Source: Maylandia zebra (Eukaryota; Chordata; Actinopteri; Cichliformes; Cichlidae). Taken from it: DNA of 64,000 nucleotides. A program made the position numbers and the translations under genes. Below are positions 9,251 through 21,800 of the stretch, piece after piece (position 1 is the first letter of the stretch; each line of letters starts with the position of its first letter). Under the pieces are notes generated by a model. The model saw nothing but the letters and a program-made list of their open reading frames with translations, searched no databases and was not told the DNA's origin. Where the stretch lies: the NCBI RefSeq assembly GCF_041146795.1, contig NC_135177.1, positions 24,216,560-24,280,559 on the forward strand, in the 5' to 3' direction.

Positions 9251-12200
9251 TTAGTTCTCCTGCATGGTCTTCTTGATCCAGTTCAGGTAATTAGCGACTC
9301 TGGTATAGACTCCATATGTGCCCTTTCCTCCACACTCAACCCCCCAGCTGACAATCCCAGCAGCCCAGTGTCGCCCATCTTTAGTCAGAGTGAAGGGGCC
9401 CCCAGAGTCACCCTGGCAAGAGTCCTTCCCACCTTCAGGGAGTCCAGCACAAAACATGTTATTTGTTAAGTCTGGTATGTTGTCACGTCCTCTCCTTGCC
9501 GAAGTGACTGAATCCCTGCATGTCTGCTCGTCCACCACTGGGAGATAAACATACTTCAGTTGATTTGTTAGAATGCGACGATTATTCTCGTTTGTAACAC
9601 CAAAGCCAGACACCAGCCTGAAAGAATACAAAACACATTCATTGTGGGCTCAGTAAAATTCTTACTAATCCAGAACCTTAAAGATAATAGCTTGTCAAAA
9701 TAAATTGGTTAACAAACAATGAGAGCACTTAAAAGTAACATCAAATTTTATACAGTGTAGATGACATTAAAGAGACTTCAAAATCATTATGACACAATAG
9801 TAGTTTGTTTACCCCATCACACCAGTATCATATGTGGCTCCTGGTTCTGGCAAACACACTGGCATTACAGATGAGTCGAATGTGAGTGTGACATTCAGTT
9901 TGATCAGGGCAATGTCATTGTTGTAGTCTACATAGTTGGGGTTGTTGTACTCAGGGTGAACATGGATTGAGGCAGCAAACAGAGGAGATTTCTCGAGGGC
10001 TTTTACCTCATTAAGTCCCATGAAAATCTGCAAGTCAATATCATAAAAGGAAAGATTTACCAAGGGAATCCCAATCAGACAGAGATCATACAAAGTAATG
10101 CTCACAGTCAACTACTTACCCGTAGAGTTTCATTTGCTACCATCACTCCCTTATTTACTACATTATGAGCTGCTGTCATAATCCACCGGTCTCCAATCAC
10201 CATGCCTCCTCCCCTGTTTCCACTTACACTCAGTAGCACTTGCCAGGGGATTGTATTATCTGGAGCATCCTGGCCTCCAAAGATCCTCTGATACACATTG
10301 ATGTGATTTGTTGGCTGACCACAAACTGAATTGGATACAAACTTACATATAAATCTCACACATCAATTTCCCATTAAATTAACCATTTGATCTTCATCAA
10401 GTTTTGCAGGATGGAAATGTATACCTGGTAAACAAAGTGGACTGTCAATAACTTCATGGGTTGATCTCCATTTCCTGTCTGCATCACATGTGAAGTTAAC
10501 TGAGGAGCAGAAGAAGAAACAATGTGACTTTTACATTTTTTTTTGCTGATCCTCAAGAGTTTCAGTTCTCCCCCTTGTGGAAGAAATGTAAAGGGTATAT
10601 ATTTCCAGTTAAATCATGTTAGCATTTAAATCTTATTTAAGTTTTGAATCATGGTAGTATATATCATGTATCATCATATCAGTATGCCATGATGGTTTGA
10701 CTGAATGAGAATCGCACATTATAGTTAATGGAGCCTGCTAATAGTAAAGTTTCAGAACTGTGCAAAAGGAAAGTAATGAACAGTAGGAATCCAAAACAAA
10801 TTGCACTATTAACATCTCACCGTTTGCATCCCCAAGGAGAGAGTAAAATGGTTCATTGCAGCGATACTGAATAACAGAAAGATACTGATTCTGAAACCCA
10901 GAAAGGAAGGCCACGCCTCCGTTCAGCAAGGGGTCAGGTTCTCCGCAATCAATTACTGCAGAGGAACAAAACAAGAAAATACAACAAAATGCACTTTGTC
11001 TGTGAACACTAGTATGGATGGAGAAGACTTTGTGTCTATATGCTTAGAGACGACCTACTGTGGCATTCTGGCAGAGGAAGGTGCCACTGCCCATTGCTTT
11101 GGCAAATGGAAGAGAAACTCTCCATCTCCCGACCATTCTTTAAAGAAGGGTATAAAAACCATGTTTTACATTATACACAGTAACCAGGAAACAATTATTT
11201 TGTTTTTCACTGTTAAAAAACACAATTTCAGCTAACCATCATCAGCTTGTATCCTTGATCGCAGCGTACATAGATGTAATCTCTGAAGAGATATTCACTC
11301 AAATTAGGAGTGACCCTGCCTTTAGCTACACTTCCAGGTGATGGACACTTCACCCCTGGAAACAGCAAAAACAATCAAACATATATTTTACACTGAGATT
11401 TAAACCCAGAAGGACAAACAGGAGAATTGCAGTTGCTTGATGACATGTTACTGTGTGTGCTGTAGTCGAGGCTCCAGCCATTGCTCTGTCCTTCATCATC
11501 AATGTGGTATTCCAGCTTGACCATGTTTGAGTTTGTGACTATCGGTCCTGGGCTCGTTTTGCCACATAGCTTTGTGGGCTGTTCGTCTCTGACAGTCAAC
11601 TTTTTAGGAGAGAGTAGTGCACAGTTTATTAATTGTATGACATATAGAGACATTTTTATTTCCTGTGATTTTGATGAATCTAGGTGTGCTGAAATCGCTC
11701 GCCATTACCTCCAACCAGTGATGGAGACATTGCGGGCCCTCTGGGCTGTCCATGCTCTCAATGTGGAAGTTGTCAGTAAAGTTTAGAGTAATAGTGAAGC
11801 CCTCTTGTACAGAAATGACATACTGACAGGACACAGCATGAGGTGGGTGATTAGGATATCCCGGACTGAACAGATGCCCCTCTGGTTCATCAAATATACC
11901 ACCGCCACAGGATACTGGGCATGAGAGAGAGGAAAGAAACTGAGAAAGTTTACCCTCTTAATGAATTGACTGAAGTGTTTGAGGATAATTTGGGGAGTCC
12001 TTACACAATGTTTTAAGTCCAGAATCAAAAAAGTGATAATAATTAGTGCTGTTTGATGACCCAACTGCCTCCAACATTAAACCCAGACTCCCCATCCTCT
12101 CCTCTTTTTTATAGTGCTTTTGGTAATCTTGAGATCCTATATGTTTGAATGTGTTTGTGAAGTGGAGCTAAGTTCTCCCAGCAGACTCCAGTTTGATGGT

Positions 12201-14165
12201 CTGAGCGCACATTCATTGGAAGCATCTTCATGGTACTCACACACACAGGTGCGCTGATCAGAGCGAAGTTCATAGCCATGATGACAGGAGCAGAGATATG
12301 AGCCAAGAGTGTTGAGGCAGATCTGAGAGCAGAGTGGCCCTGAGCCATCTCCAGGCTCTGGTGCAGAACATTCATCTATGTCTAATAATGAGAAGTCATT
12401 ACGTTAGTGTGAGTTGGCGCAGCAGTAAAAGAAGGAAGTGCAAGAAACAGAGGTGGAGGAGCTACCTATTGCATGGTACTGGGCAGAGAAGCCCAGATTC
12501 TGGTGGGCCTCCGGGTTGTTGCTGTCTGATTGAAAGATGAGGGTGAGACTGTTTCCTGGAGACAAGATGGGCTCGTTGCCTGGGTGATGCCCATCAGCAG
12601 AATTCTCACTGCCACAAAATTTCCAGAGGGCCTTCTCTTTGTAGAAAACCTAAAGGATCAAAGAATAAAATCCTACATGAAAATAAGGCAAAATCCAGAA
12701 GATGAAAATTTATGTTCAGTTCATGGGTTCTTCATTTAAATGTCTAAGATGGTTAAAAGTGCCAGAAAGGCCAAACATAATCCAATGACCCGCCAGAACT
12801 AATGCTAAGTTTAGTTAAGTCAACATCAAACTGGATATAGTAATGCAGAGAAAAAAATCTGTTCAGTTATGTGTCCCTCTACCATTTTAAATTCTGTGCA
12901 ACGTCACAGTAAAGACTGACTCTAAAACTTTTTGTCATAGCAGCAGCGATACAATCTGCTGATAAGCTACAGCTATCTGTTGCTGTTGTCTCCAGTGGTT
13001 ATACACTGTTGTAAATTTTTAACTTACAATTATCACAATCAACAAGATGATCACGGTGATTACCAGGGTTATCATAGTTTCAGTTTAGTCTTTTTTAAGT
13101 ATTATTGTATGGATGTATATTTCAGAGGCAAGATTTAGGAAAATCAAGTACTACAATAAAAACACGCATTTTTGAAAGCAGTTGACTGACAGTCCTCTAG
13201 ATATCCAAAGTCTCATTAAACATGTTTGGCAACATCTCATCAGACAAGTGTCGATAAAATTTTGTGACTGCAATTATATTTTATTTTAATTTCCCAACTT
13301 TAAAAAAAAATTTCAGTTAGTTTTAATTTTATTCAAAAGTTTTTCAAAACTTTTACATCTAGTTTTAACTATAATAACCTTGTTAATTACCTTGACAGAA
13401 ACATGAAAACATATGTAAGTGGTAAACTCAAATCAGGTTGTCAAGCGTTACTCTTGAATCATATTTGGGTTTTCACCTTAAGCTATTTATTAATATTATG
13501 ATTTTTAGGGTAATTCTGTATATGTATTGAAATATGGGTCTGACTGTAAGTGAGTCGTAGTAGCAGTTCGCAGAAGCTTCAATATCCAAATGTGTGAAGG
13601 TGAGTCGAATCTGGTAGCCCTCAGGGACAACGAGGTCCCACTGCTCCTGCAGGTTGGGAGGGTAAGGCTGAGGGTACAGAGGAGATTGGACCTTCCCGTA
13701 CATTTGAGGCTCTGGTTCTGGCAGAGGTGAGCACTCACACACTGAGACATACAGAAACCTAGAAAGGTACAAAAAAGGAAAGAGTTTGATCTGTTTATCA
13801 GTCTGCAGTCATCTGATCTGCCAGTCCAAAGTTGATACAAACACAGAAGAACAAACACAGTGGCACAATCGACACCACTGTGCAACTAATATAATATTGT
13901 CAAGACTGCATATATATGGCATACTGACTGATGAATAAAAATATAAAACACTGTTCATCTAAAGTGAATTCTTGCAGATTATCAGTATAAAAACACAAGT
14001 AATTCTCCACTATTTTCAGCTACATGATTTGAAAATTTCTGCACAAAAGTGGAAATTTATGACCAAAAAAGGGATTTTAGGAGATATTTGACAACTTGAA
14101 AATGTCTAATCCACTTACCAGATGATACAAGAGACCCAGCGCATTTTCCAATTAACCGTATCCAT
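9251..14165 (-). CDS. c1r: Complement C1r, copy B (full-length, intact catalytic triad)
   Basis: Thirteen coding exons on minus: 14165-14119, 13758-13545, 12649-12466, 12381-12241, 11914-11709, 11599-11452, 11355-11237, 11137-11059, 10955-10821, 10499-10425, 10325-10120, 10027-9813, 9617-9251; 2136 nt, 711 aa. A second in-frame ATG at 14144 aligns better with copy A's start and may be the real one (704 aa). Domains: signal, CUB1, EGF (DIDEC), CUB2, CCP1 (about 325-390), CCP2 (about 380-449), protease from Arg463-Ile464 (R-IFGG). Triad His503, Asp556, Ser661 (GDSGGP, codon TCT) with trypsin-type Asp655. The missing His-loop cysteine, the CLPVCG linker and VSGFGV favour C1r over MASP1. It secretes as the zymogen that activates C1s. 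Its protease domain is split over three exons, unlike C1s here. The last three exons are almost identical to copy A. Confidence 0.93.
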
Positions 14166-15439
14166 GAGTGAACTGGTCGGCTGCTGCGAGAGCAAATGTC
14201 TCACATTCAAGTAAAACATTAATGTCACAAAGTCTGTCGTTTCCAGTGTTTAGCAACTCTCTACGTTAATGCCAGGAATTGTTTATCTTGGCAAAATCAA
14301 GCAACTCCAAATTGCAGATAAACAGGAAAAATTTTGTTCTAAACTAGAGAACGAGACAGACTTTGCAAATTCTACATCTAAAAAATATAACATAAACTCA
14401 TGCAATTTTTGAGCACAATTATCACATTAGAATAATGAAGCGATCTTGATTTATTTCACTGTCTAATCCACTCTTAATCCTCATCCTACCACCAGAGGGC
14501 GGCATTAACAGTTTTTTAGGCATCCTTGATCACAGCAAGTGTTTTCAGAGTTTAACTTGAGGCCAAGCAGACATGCCGAAACGTCTGGATGTTAAAATAG
14601 CAGGTGAAGCAACTGATTTCCAGAATGAGGAATCAGATTCATCAAGTATGTGGATGTGTTTGTTGCCTGTCATTATTTATATCAGCATGTGGTTTATTTC
14701 TGCCCTCAAAATAGCATCAGTGTTTCAGTTTCTGAAGGCGAACTGAAACAACCTGTTCCTCTCTGCTTTACCTTAGAATGTTTTGCATTAGTTCCCATAA
14801 GTCTGACGCTCTTTAGTCTTGTGTTCTTGTGTTTGTTTAACCTTGTTAGTTGCCAAAACGGACTGATCTGAGTGTAGGGGCCGCCATGCTGTTATTTTAC
14901 AGACCACTAGAGGGGGCCACCAACAAAAATCTACTATTGAAAGGTTTACATTTTTTATCTGGTCGCAACAACCATGTATATTTCTCGATTTTATTTAATT
15001 TAGCTCCTCCCAGCAAAAGCATCCTAAAACTTTAACTGATCGAGGCATAGAAAATCTGTTATTTTAAGTTGACAGAGACAGGAGTCAGCTATAATTTGAT
15101 ACAAAATTAGAAAGTCTGTTACAATGATGCTACCTGGCTAACACATTTTAATACAGATACATTTAATACACATTTTAATGAAAACAATGAATATTTCTTA
15201 ATGTTTTTTATTAAAAAGTAGTACAAAGGATAATTCATTGTTATTATTAGTAGTAGTAGTAGTACAAACTACAAAGGGATAAACCCATGGGAAAGAGTTT
15301 TTGAAGCTAGGCTGACAGGTGATGGTCACTGAGCAAGAAAGCGAACTACAGATGCTATTTTTGTTTTGATGGAGAAGTCTAGAAAAGGTCAGGAGGAATT
15401 GCACTGTGTCGTTGTTTATCTTTAGAAAGCATAAGATAG

Positions 15440-15740
15440 AGTTCAAAGAAAGGAAGTGTGGTTCTGCATGAGGAAGTGTGGCAGAGTGAGGGTGAAAGTG
15501 AGGGTGGTGCAGGACATGTATGAGGACAACAAGGCAGTGGTGAGGGGTGTGATATGGGTGACAGACTGGGGTGGGATGATATCAGGGGTCAGCTTTGATC
15601 CACTGGACAGGTTGACAGATGAGGTCAAGCAGAGTCTCCGGGCCTGTGATTGTATGATGCTTGCAGATGACATAGTGAGGAAAATGGAAGATTTCCAAGA
15701 TAATAATGAGACTTACGTGCTTGAAAAGAGAGCAACTGGG
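15440..15740 (+). mobile_element. LINE (non-LTR retrotransposon) reverse-transcriptase fragment
   Basis: The frame beginning at 15456 reads a stretch typical of fish LINE reverse transcriptases: VVQDMYEDNKAVVRGV, then DRLTDEV, then a LADDIV motif, a variant of the catalytic YADD box. Part of the domain between these motifs is missing. It is truncated at both ends. The clade (RTE/Rex-like) is a guess from general pattern. Confidence 0.65.
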
Positions 15741-16559
15741 CGTTCCTTTCTTGTCTTTTTTAATTGAAAAAAATGTCTCCTGTCATCCAAGAGGCTTGTC
15801 CAGTTCTAAGACCAAAGCGTGTAGAGCTCCCAAATATTTAAACCCTTGACCTATACTTTCAATCATGTGCATCATCTCATGAACCAAGGCAAACTCCTAA
15901 TCAGAATATTTTATTAAACCCAGAGAAAATTCTGTGGTCCCAGTTGGTCCAAGACAGTAAAAATAGTAAGAAATGAGTTAAAGTACTATATTAAATAATA
16001 CATGACATTACAAAATATTGCTCAGTAGCTCCAATAATACAAATATCTCTAATATATAAAGGTATATGGCGTGCAACGTCTGCAGTGTGTACCTGTGCTT
16101 TTAAATGGAATCCTGTTTGCAAATGACCTTAAAATAAGGGGAATGGGTCAGAGGTGTAGATGACACCATCGTGACACCTTGAACTACCTTATCACATGAT
16201 CTATTGAGGTCACCTGGTGTAAGATGTGAGTCGGGGTTGAAGTGTCTGGGAAGGCATCTAAAGACTGAGAGCGTGTGAGCCACCCCCTCTGTTCAGTGAT
16301 GGTCATTTACAGTTTTAAATCATCTGTTTTCTCGGTCCAAAATGGGAACTCATTCCTTGAAAGAGGGACCTTTATACTTTAGGTGTAACTGTATAGCGGA
16401 GTCTTGTACTGTCGAGGTGGCTTTTAGTAGTGAGAGCTGTTATGATGTACAGTTTGGAGATGGTAGCAAAAAGACAGGAGGCAGAGCTGAAGGTTTGAAG
16501 ACTTTCACTGGGAGTGACCGAGAAGAACAGGGTTAAAAATTTGAGGACCAGCTCAGGCT

Positions 16560-16740
16560 GAGTTGGTTTTGACATCTGCGGAGAAGGGATGGTGGACGTA
16601 TTGGACAGAGGATGTCAGACAGGAGGAAAAGAGGAAGACCAGAGAGAAACTTCATGGATGAGCTGAAGGAGAACATGCAGAGAGCTGGTGTGGTAGAGGA
16701 GGTTAGGTTTAGATGAAAGCAGATGTTGCACTGTGGGGGG
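16560..16740 (+). mobile_element. LINE 3'-end fragment
   Basis: The stretch 'aggaggaaaagaggaagacc' and neighbours match the C-terminal coding end of the LINE type also seen at 18190-18505. It may be the tail of the same insertion as 15440-15740, broken by about 800 bp of unrelated or diverged DNA. Confidence 0.45.
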
Positions 16741-18189
16741 GTTTCAGCCGTTCAGCACTTTGGTCAGCAGCTGGGGTTTTTTTAATGTGGTATACAAATA
16801 AATTTGACTTGACTTGAATTAAATGCTCACACTATTTACATTTATCGCGTCATTCTTTGTAACTATATTGTTTTCAGTGCATGCCAACCAACCCCATACA
16901 ATAATTTCATTTGTGTCATTTCTAAATATTAGCTGGTTCCTGTGATTTACATAAGCTTTCATAGACTTCACTATGAGAAAAATGAGCAGGACATTGAAAT
17001 AAGGCCAAATCTATCATGTATTTATTTATTTTTAGGTCTGTGTTTTTTAAAGTATATTTATTGCCTCCATGAGCTCTGACTCTCACAGTCTGTGGTCTCA
17101 CATGCAGCTGGCTAGTTTGACTTGTGGGCGTTTAGCTGGATGTTTGATTCTCCTTTATATCATCTTAAGTTTTCTGTCACAGTGTAGTTCAGTTTAGGAA
17201 GTAAAACCACTCGGCTGAATCTAGGACGTCTCAGAAACCTGTGTGAGAGATAACCAAAAATTCAAACTTACCCCATGTGCACCGTCTACAGCTGCCAACA
17301 TCTGTTGCTGTTGAAGGCCAAAGCAAAGCAACTGAATTCTGTTTGTTTTTTAAACACAAGCATCTCTCTCTCTCACCATTTAACTCAGTTTCTTTGGGTC
17401 TTGCAATCATCCGATTGGTGAGACGGCCTCGCAGTTTGATCATGTGTTAAAGTATGCACATTCATGCATTGATCATTTTTGTATTCGGAAAAGAAATACA
17501 GGTGAATGTATGGGGAAAAAACATATAACGGGCAGTTAATAAGTTCAGTTTTGTTTTGGATGGATAGAATTACAGTAAGTAATATGTGTCACCACTAAGC
17601 GGCAGTAGAGCATCACTACCCCTAATGAGGAAGTGAGACTGGAGCCATGATTTGTTTTCGTAATGAGCTGAGGGTTGTTTTTAATTATAGTTTAGTTTTT
17701 TTTAAAGAGCATATTGGCTGCAGTATTAATCAGAACAACTTTTATGAAGATTGCACTGCTGTGACGCTAGAACATGCTTCTCATACTGATGTTAAACACT
17801 GCAGTGTCAGGGATTAGGCCGATGGTTTGTGGCTGTCTAAAAATAAGTGCCCTTCTCCTGTGTGGCTCTGTCAGGCTGTTGGTTTGAGGGCCTTGTTTTC
17901 AGTTGTCATGCACTATTATGCAGACACTGTCATGCAATATCAGAACAATACACCACTTCTTATAGAGTGTGTCTGTATGTTATAACAGTAGATATCATAG
18001 CCAGACCTCTGCCACAAAAATAACAAATAACTGAAGAATTATTTTGAAAAAATAAATTGTTTAAAAAAAAAATAGGCGAATTGGTTAATTAATTCAATAC
18101 TGAGAGCAACATCTGGAGCTACTGGTGTTAGTTTTTTAATGTGAGAAAGCTTGTTTGTCTGTAAAGCACTGTGATGATCCTCTAATTTA

Positions 18190-18505
18190 TGGTTCTAACT
18201 ACATTAGAAATGAGTACATCGGAAGGACGGCTCAGGTTAAGCGATTTGAAAATAAAGAGGGACGATGTCGAGATGGTTTGGACATGTGCAGAGGAGGCGT
18301 AGTGGATATGTATTGGACAAAGGATACTGAAGATGGAGCTGCCGGGCAGGAAGAAAAAGAGGAAGGTGGATGTAGTGAAGGAAGGACACGCAGAGGGTTT
18401 GTGTGACAGAAGAAGATGCTATAGACTATAGAGACAGGGTGATATGGAGGCAGATGATCTGCTGTGGCAACCCCTAAAAGAAGCACCGGAAAGGAAAAGA
18501 AGATC
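18190..18505 (+). mobile_element. LINE 3'-end fragment (C-terminal coding end and 3' terminus)
   Basis: Reads the usual C-terminal pattern of this fish LINE (RWFGHVQRR-like, then a Lys/Arg-rich GRKKKR-like block) with frameshifts, and ends in the characteristic 'tgtggcaacccctaaaagaa' followed by an A/G-rich tail. It is 5'-truncated, as is usual for LINE copies. It ends 330 bp before the C1s stop codon. Confidence 0.55.
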
Positions 18506-18834
18506 ATAGCCTGCTGTCACTTATAGGGAAAATATACTGATTATACAAGAGTTTTTAAAAATGCAGCTTTGTGTGTCTCTTAACTAATAGGGATTAAATA
18601 ATTGAAAACACGCACACACACACAGATTGTCTGCAGATGATTTGCAAACATTTCTCTTTAATAGGAAACAATGTAGAAATAACAAGCTGTTCTGATTGTG
18701 TTATTTATTTTGGTACATTTGATTATAAGGTTGCGGTCTTTATTTTATAAGCAAAGTAATTTTTTAAAATGTGAATCAGCCCTGAAAATGATTTTATTAT
18801 CGTATATAACAGAGTGTTTTCTTCATCATTTATT

Positions 18835-21800
18835 TTACTTTCTCTCTGATTCTTCTGCCTCTACTCTCTCTATTGTCTGCTTAATCCACTTCACATAATT
18901 CCCTACCTTGGTATAATAACCCTTGTTCACTATTGCAGTTGAGTCTCGTTGGGGAATCAGACAGCGAGCTCCCCATGACACAACCCCAGTCAGATAGTAA
19001 GGCCCACTGCTAGAAGACAACATGGGCAAAACAAAAGGACCTCCACTGTCTCCTTTACAACTGTCCTTCCCGCTGTCTCCAGCACAGAACATGTTATTAC
19101 TGAAAATCATGGAGTTCCCACGTGAAGTGACAGGTGTTTTCTCACACTCTCTGCGTGAGTAGGCTGAAACATGAGCATATTTTAAAACATCTGATAACTG
19201 TTTTTTCTCTGTCACCCCCCAGCCTGACACTGTACCTTGTTCATTTTCCAGCACATCACTGTTTTCTTCTGGCAGACAAATGGGAAGCAGGTTTGGGCCT
19301 AATGTGATTCTGGAGGTGAATCTTATAAGAGCAATATCATTGTTAAAATCAGTGCGTGCACTTCCAGTGATCCCCTTTCTGTAGCCAGGATGAATTATGA
19401 TCCTGTTAGTGATCAAGGAAGGTGCGCTTGGGGCATTTGTTGTCGTTTTATCTATCAGTCCACCAAAGACACTCAAAGGGCTGTTCTCATGCCCATCCAC
19501 AACATGAGCCGCTGTCACAGCCCACTGATCATTTATCAGGGATGCTCCTCCTCTGCTGGGCTCTTTTATGAATAGCTGCCATGGTATTTCTCCCAGTTTT
19601 GCATCCTGACCTCCCAAAATTCTTCCTGTACCTGCTATCAGTGTTTCAGGCTGCCCACACACTGAAACAAATAGAAGTCATCATTAAACCCAGAGCTCCA
19701 AACGAATAGTGACATTGAAAAACAGAAGGAATACATCCGTACCTGGAAGACATTTTGGAAACTCTGCATTTCCGTTAGTTGATATCCATTCGCCACTGGC
19801 ACCGCAAATGAATGTGTCTGAAAAGAGTCAAGGAGAAATTTGCAAAAGGAATAACAGATCAGTGATACTAGAAAAGGTATGAGCAAAAACGTCCTGTAAT
19901 CACCATCTCCTTCCAGCGTGTAGTACTTTGAGCTGCAGCTAAACTGGATCTGGTCTTTATATTGAGTTTGTGGGTCATCTGAACCCACCAACTGAAGAAT
20001 ACCATCTTCCGGTATATCAGGAAGTCCACAATTGACCACTATATATGAGAAAAAATGATACTGAGTGTGAAAAAAACAAGTAGACACAAACAGAAAAATC
20101 TGAAATTAATTGTAGTCAGACTCACATCCACAGGTGTAGCTGGGAGTCCATACGCCTGTGCTATGGCACATTGCATTGAACTCTGATTTCACATCATGGA
20201 TGCCTTTATCCTTAATAAAATGAGAATGTAATTTAATTTAGAATTCAATTTATTTAATAAATTAAATATTTACATCAAATGTCAAGGATACACTTCAGAT
20301 TTCTTTCTGCACTCACATCATTTACAACATAGCCCTCTTCACAAGTGACCTTCACTTCTTCACCACGATTATATTCTGCTTTCTTGGGAGTCACGGTGGA
20401 GTGTGAGGTCACCACTGCTGGACAGACCTTATCTGCAATTAAGATGTGAGAAGAAGAGTCACAGTCGTTTCCAACAAACATCCAAACAGATGCTCTTTAC
20501 CAGCTGTGTCTGAGATGAGGAGGCTGCAGTACCTCTGGTCCTGAAGTTGAGGTGGAATCCTTTGTTGGTGCCAAAGTCGTCAGTGGTGAAACGGATCGTG
20601 AGCTTGTTTGCGTGAGTGAGAAATGGCGATTCGGGAGGCGTGTTGCCACAGAACGGTCCCAGAGTCCCAGAGGGAGTCTCAATCTGCAAACAAAACAACA
20701 CAGGCACTGTCACCAAGTTCAAGTTTACAGACTTTCTTTAAGATGCAGACGTGCAGCACCTGTCAAGAATTTGAACACAACTGCTCGATGGATGTGCGAG
20801 ACTATCCGTTTATAGCATTCTGACATGGACGTTTAAAAAAAGAAAACCCTTGTAAAAAAAAAAAAAAAGAAATCATTAGGCCCACAACAGTGTGTTGTCC
20901 TCCCAGCTACAGAGGAAGACCAGCCTTAGAAATCACATATTATAACCCACATCAATGCTTTCCAGACATAAGGTTGCACTTAAAAACTGGATTTATGGTT
21001 TGCATCTGCTTATGTGGTTACTGATACAAGTCTAAGGTGTGATAGTCTGTTAACCAGCATGACTACCACAGTATCCTGCAGTGGTTTGTGCTCAGTGGGA
21101 TGATTATTCATTTCTGAAAAAGACCTAATGACCTAAAACACACCTCCAGGCTCTATGAGGGATCTTTGACCACAAACCTCCACAGCCTCCTGTCCTTATT
21201 GTAACTGAGACTACACAGCAGCAGCCAACAAGATCGTCAATTTTAGAAGGCGACAGACTTAAAAAAAAGTCACAACATTTAAGTAACATGTTGCCAGAAA
21301 ATGCATACAGGAGGCTTTCAGATAAAAATGATTGAAGTCAATTACAGAGAAATCCTGGAGGAAATTCTGACAGTGCATACAGCAGGGCGGTGACGTTGTT
21401 AGCACCATTTCCTCTGAATGTGCTTACAGCAGGTTGGTGACGTTGTTAGCACCATTTCCTCAAAGAAAGAGGGGCCTGGGCTTCAAGCCCCAGCAGGGCC
21501 CTTCTCTCTCTGGAGTTTGCACATTTTTCCCACCGCTTTGGGGGTTTTCTTCTGGAGCTCTGGTTTCTCTTGGTAGCAGCTGTACTCACCCTCCCTCCCC
21601 CTTTTGGTTAGCGCTTGTCTCAGGTATCTCACAAAAGAGATTCTGAATCTCGAATAGTTTCACTTCCTGGTTAAGGGCTAAAAAACTGCTGTTACTTGGT
21701 GAACGACATGGGCTCTAAATGTAAGAACTGAGGCCTGATATGACCTTAAAAATATCAGCCTTAAAGTTCCTGTGTAGATGAAAATGACAAAAGACGTGAT

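Larger units (their letters stand above)
14166..18834. other. Intergenic region between C1r-B and C1s with LINE debris
   Basis: 4.7 kb without a recognised gene. It contains a LINE reverse-transcriptase fragment (15440-15740) and two LINE 3' fragments (16560-16740, 18190-18505), annotated separately. 15243-15262 is a short AGT-rich run. Open frames such as 14650-14871 have no recognisable similarity. Candidate C1s polyadenylation signals on minus lie at 18829-18834, directly after the stop, and 18739-18744. Confidence 0.5.

Noticed and set aside
14570-14871. Short open frames on plus starting near 14573 and 14650
   Set aside because: No recognisable product, no partner exons; judged chance frames in intergenic DNA.
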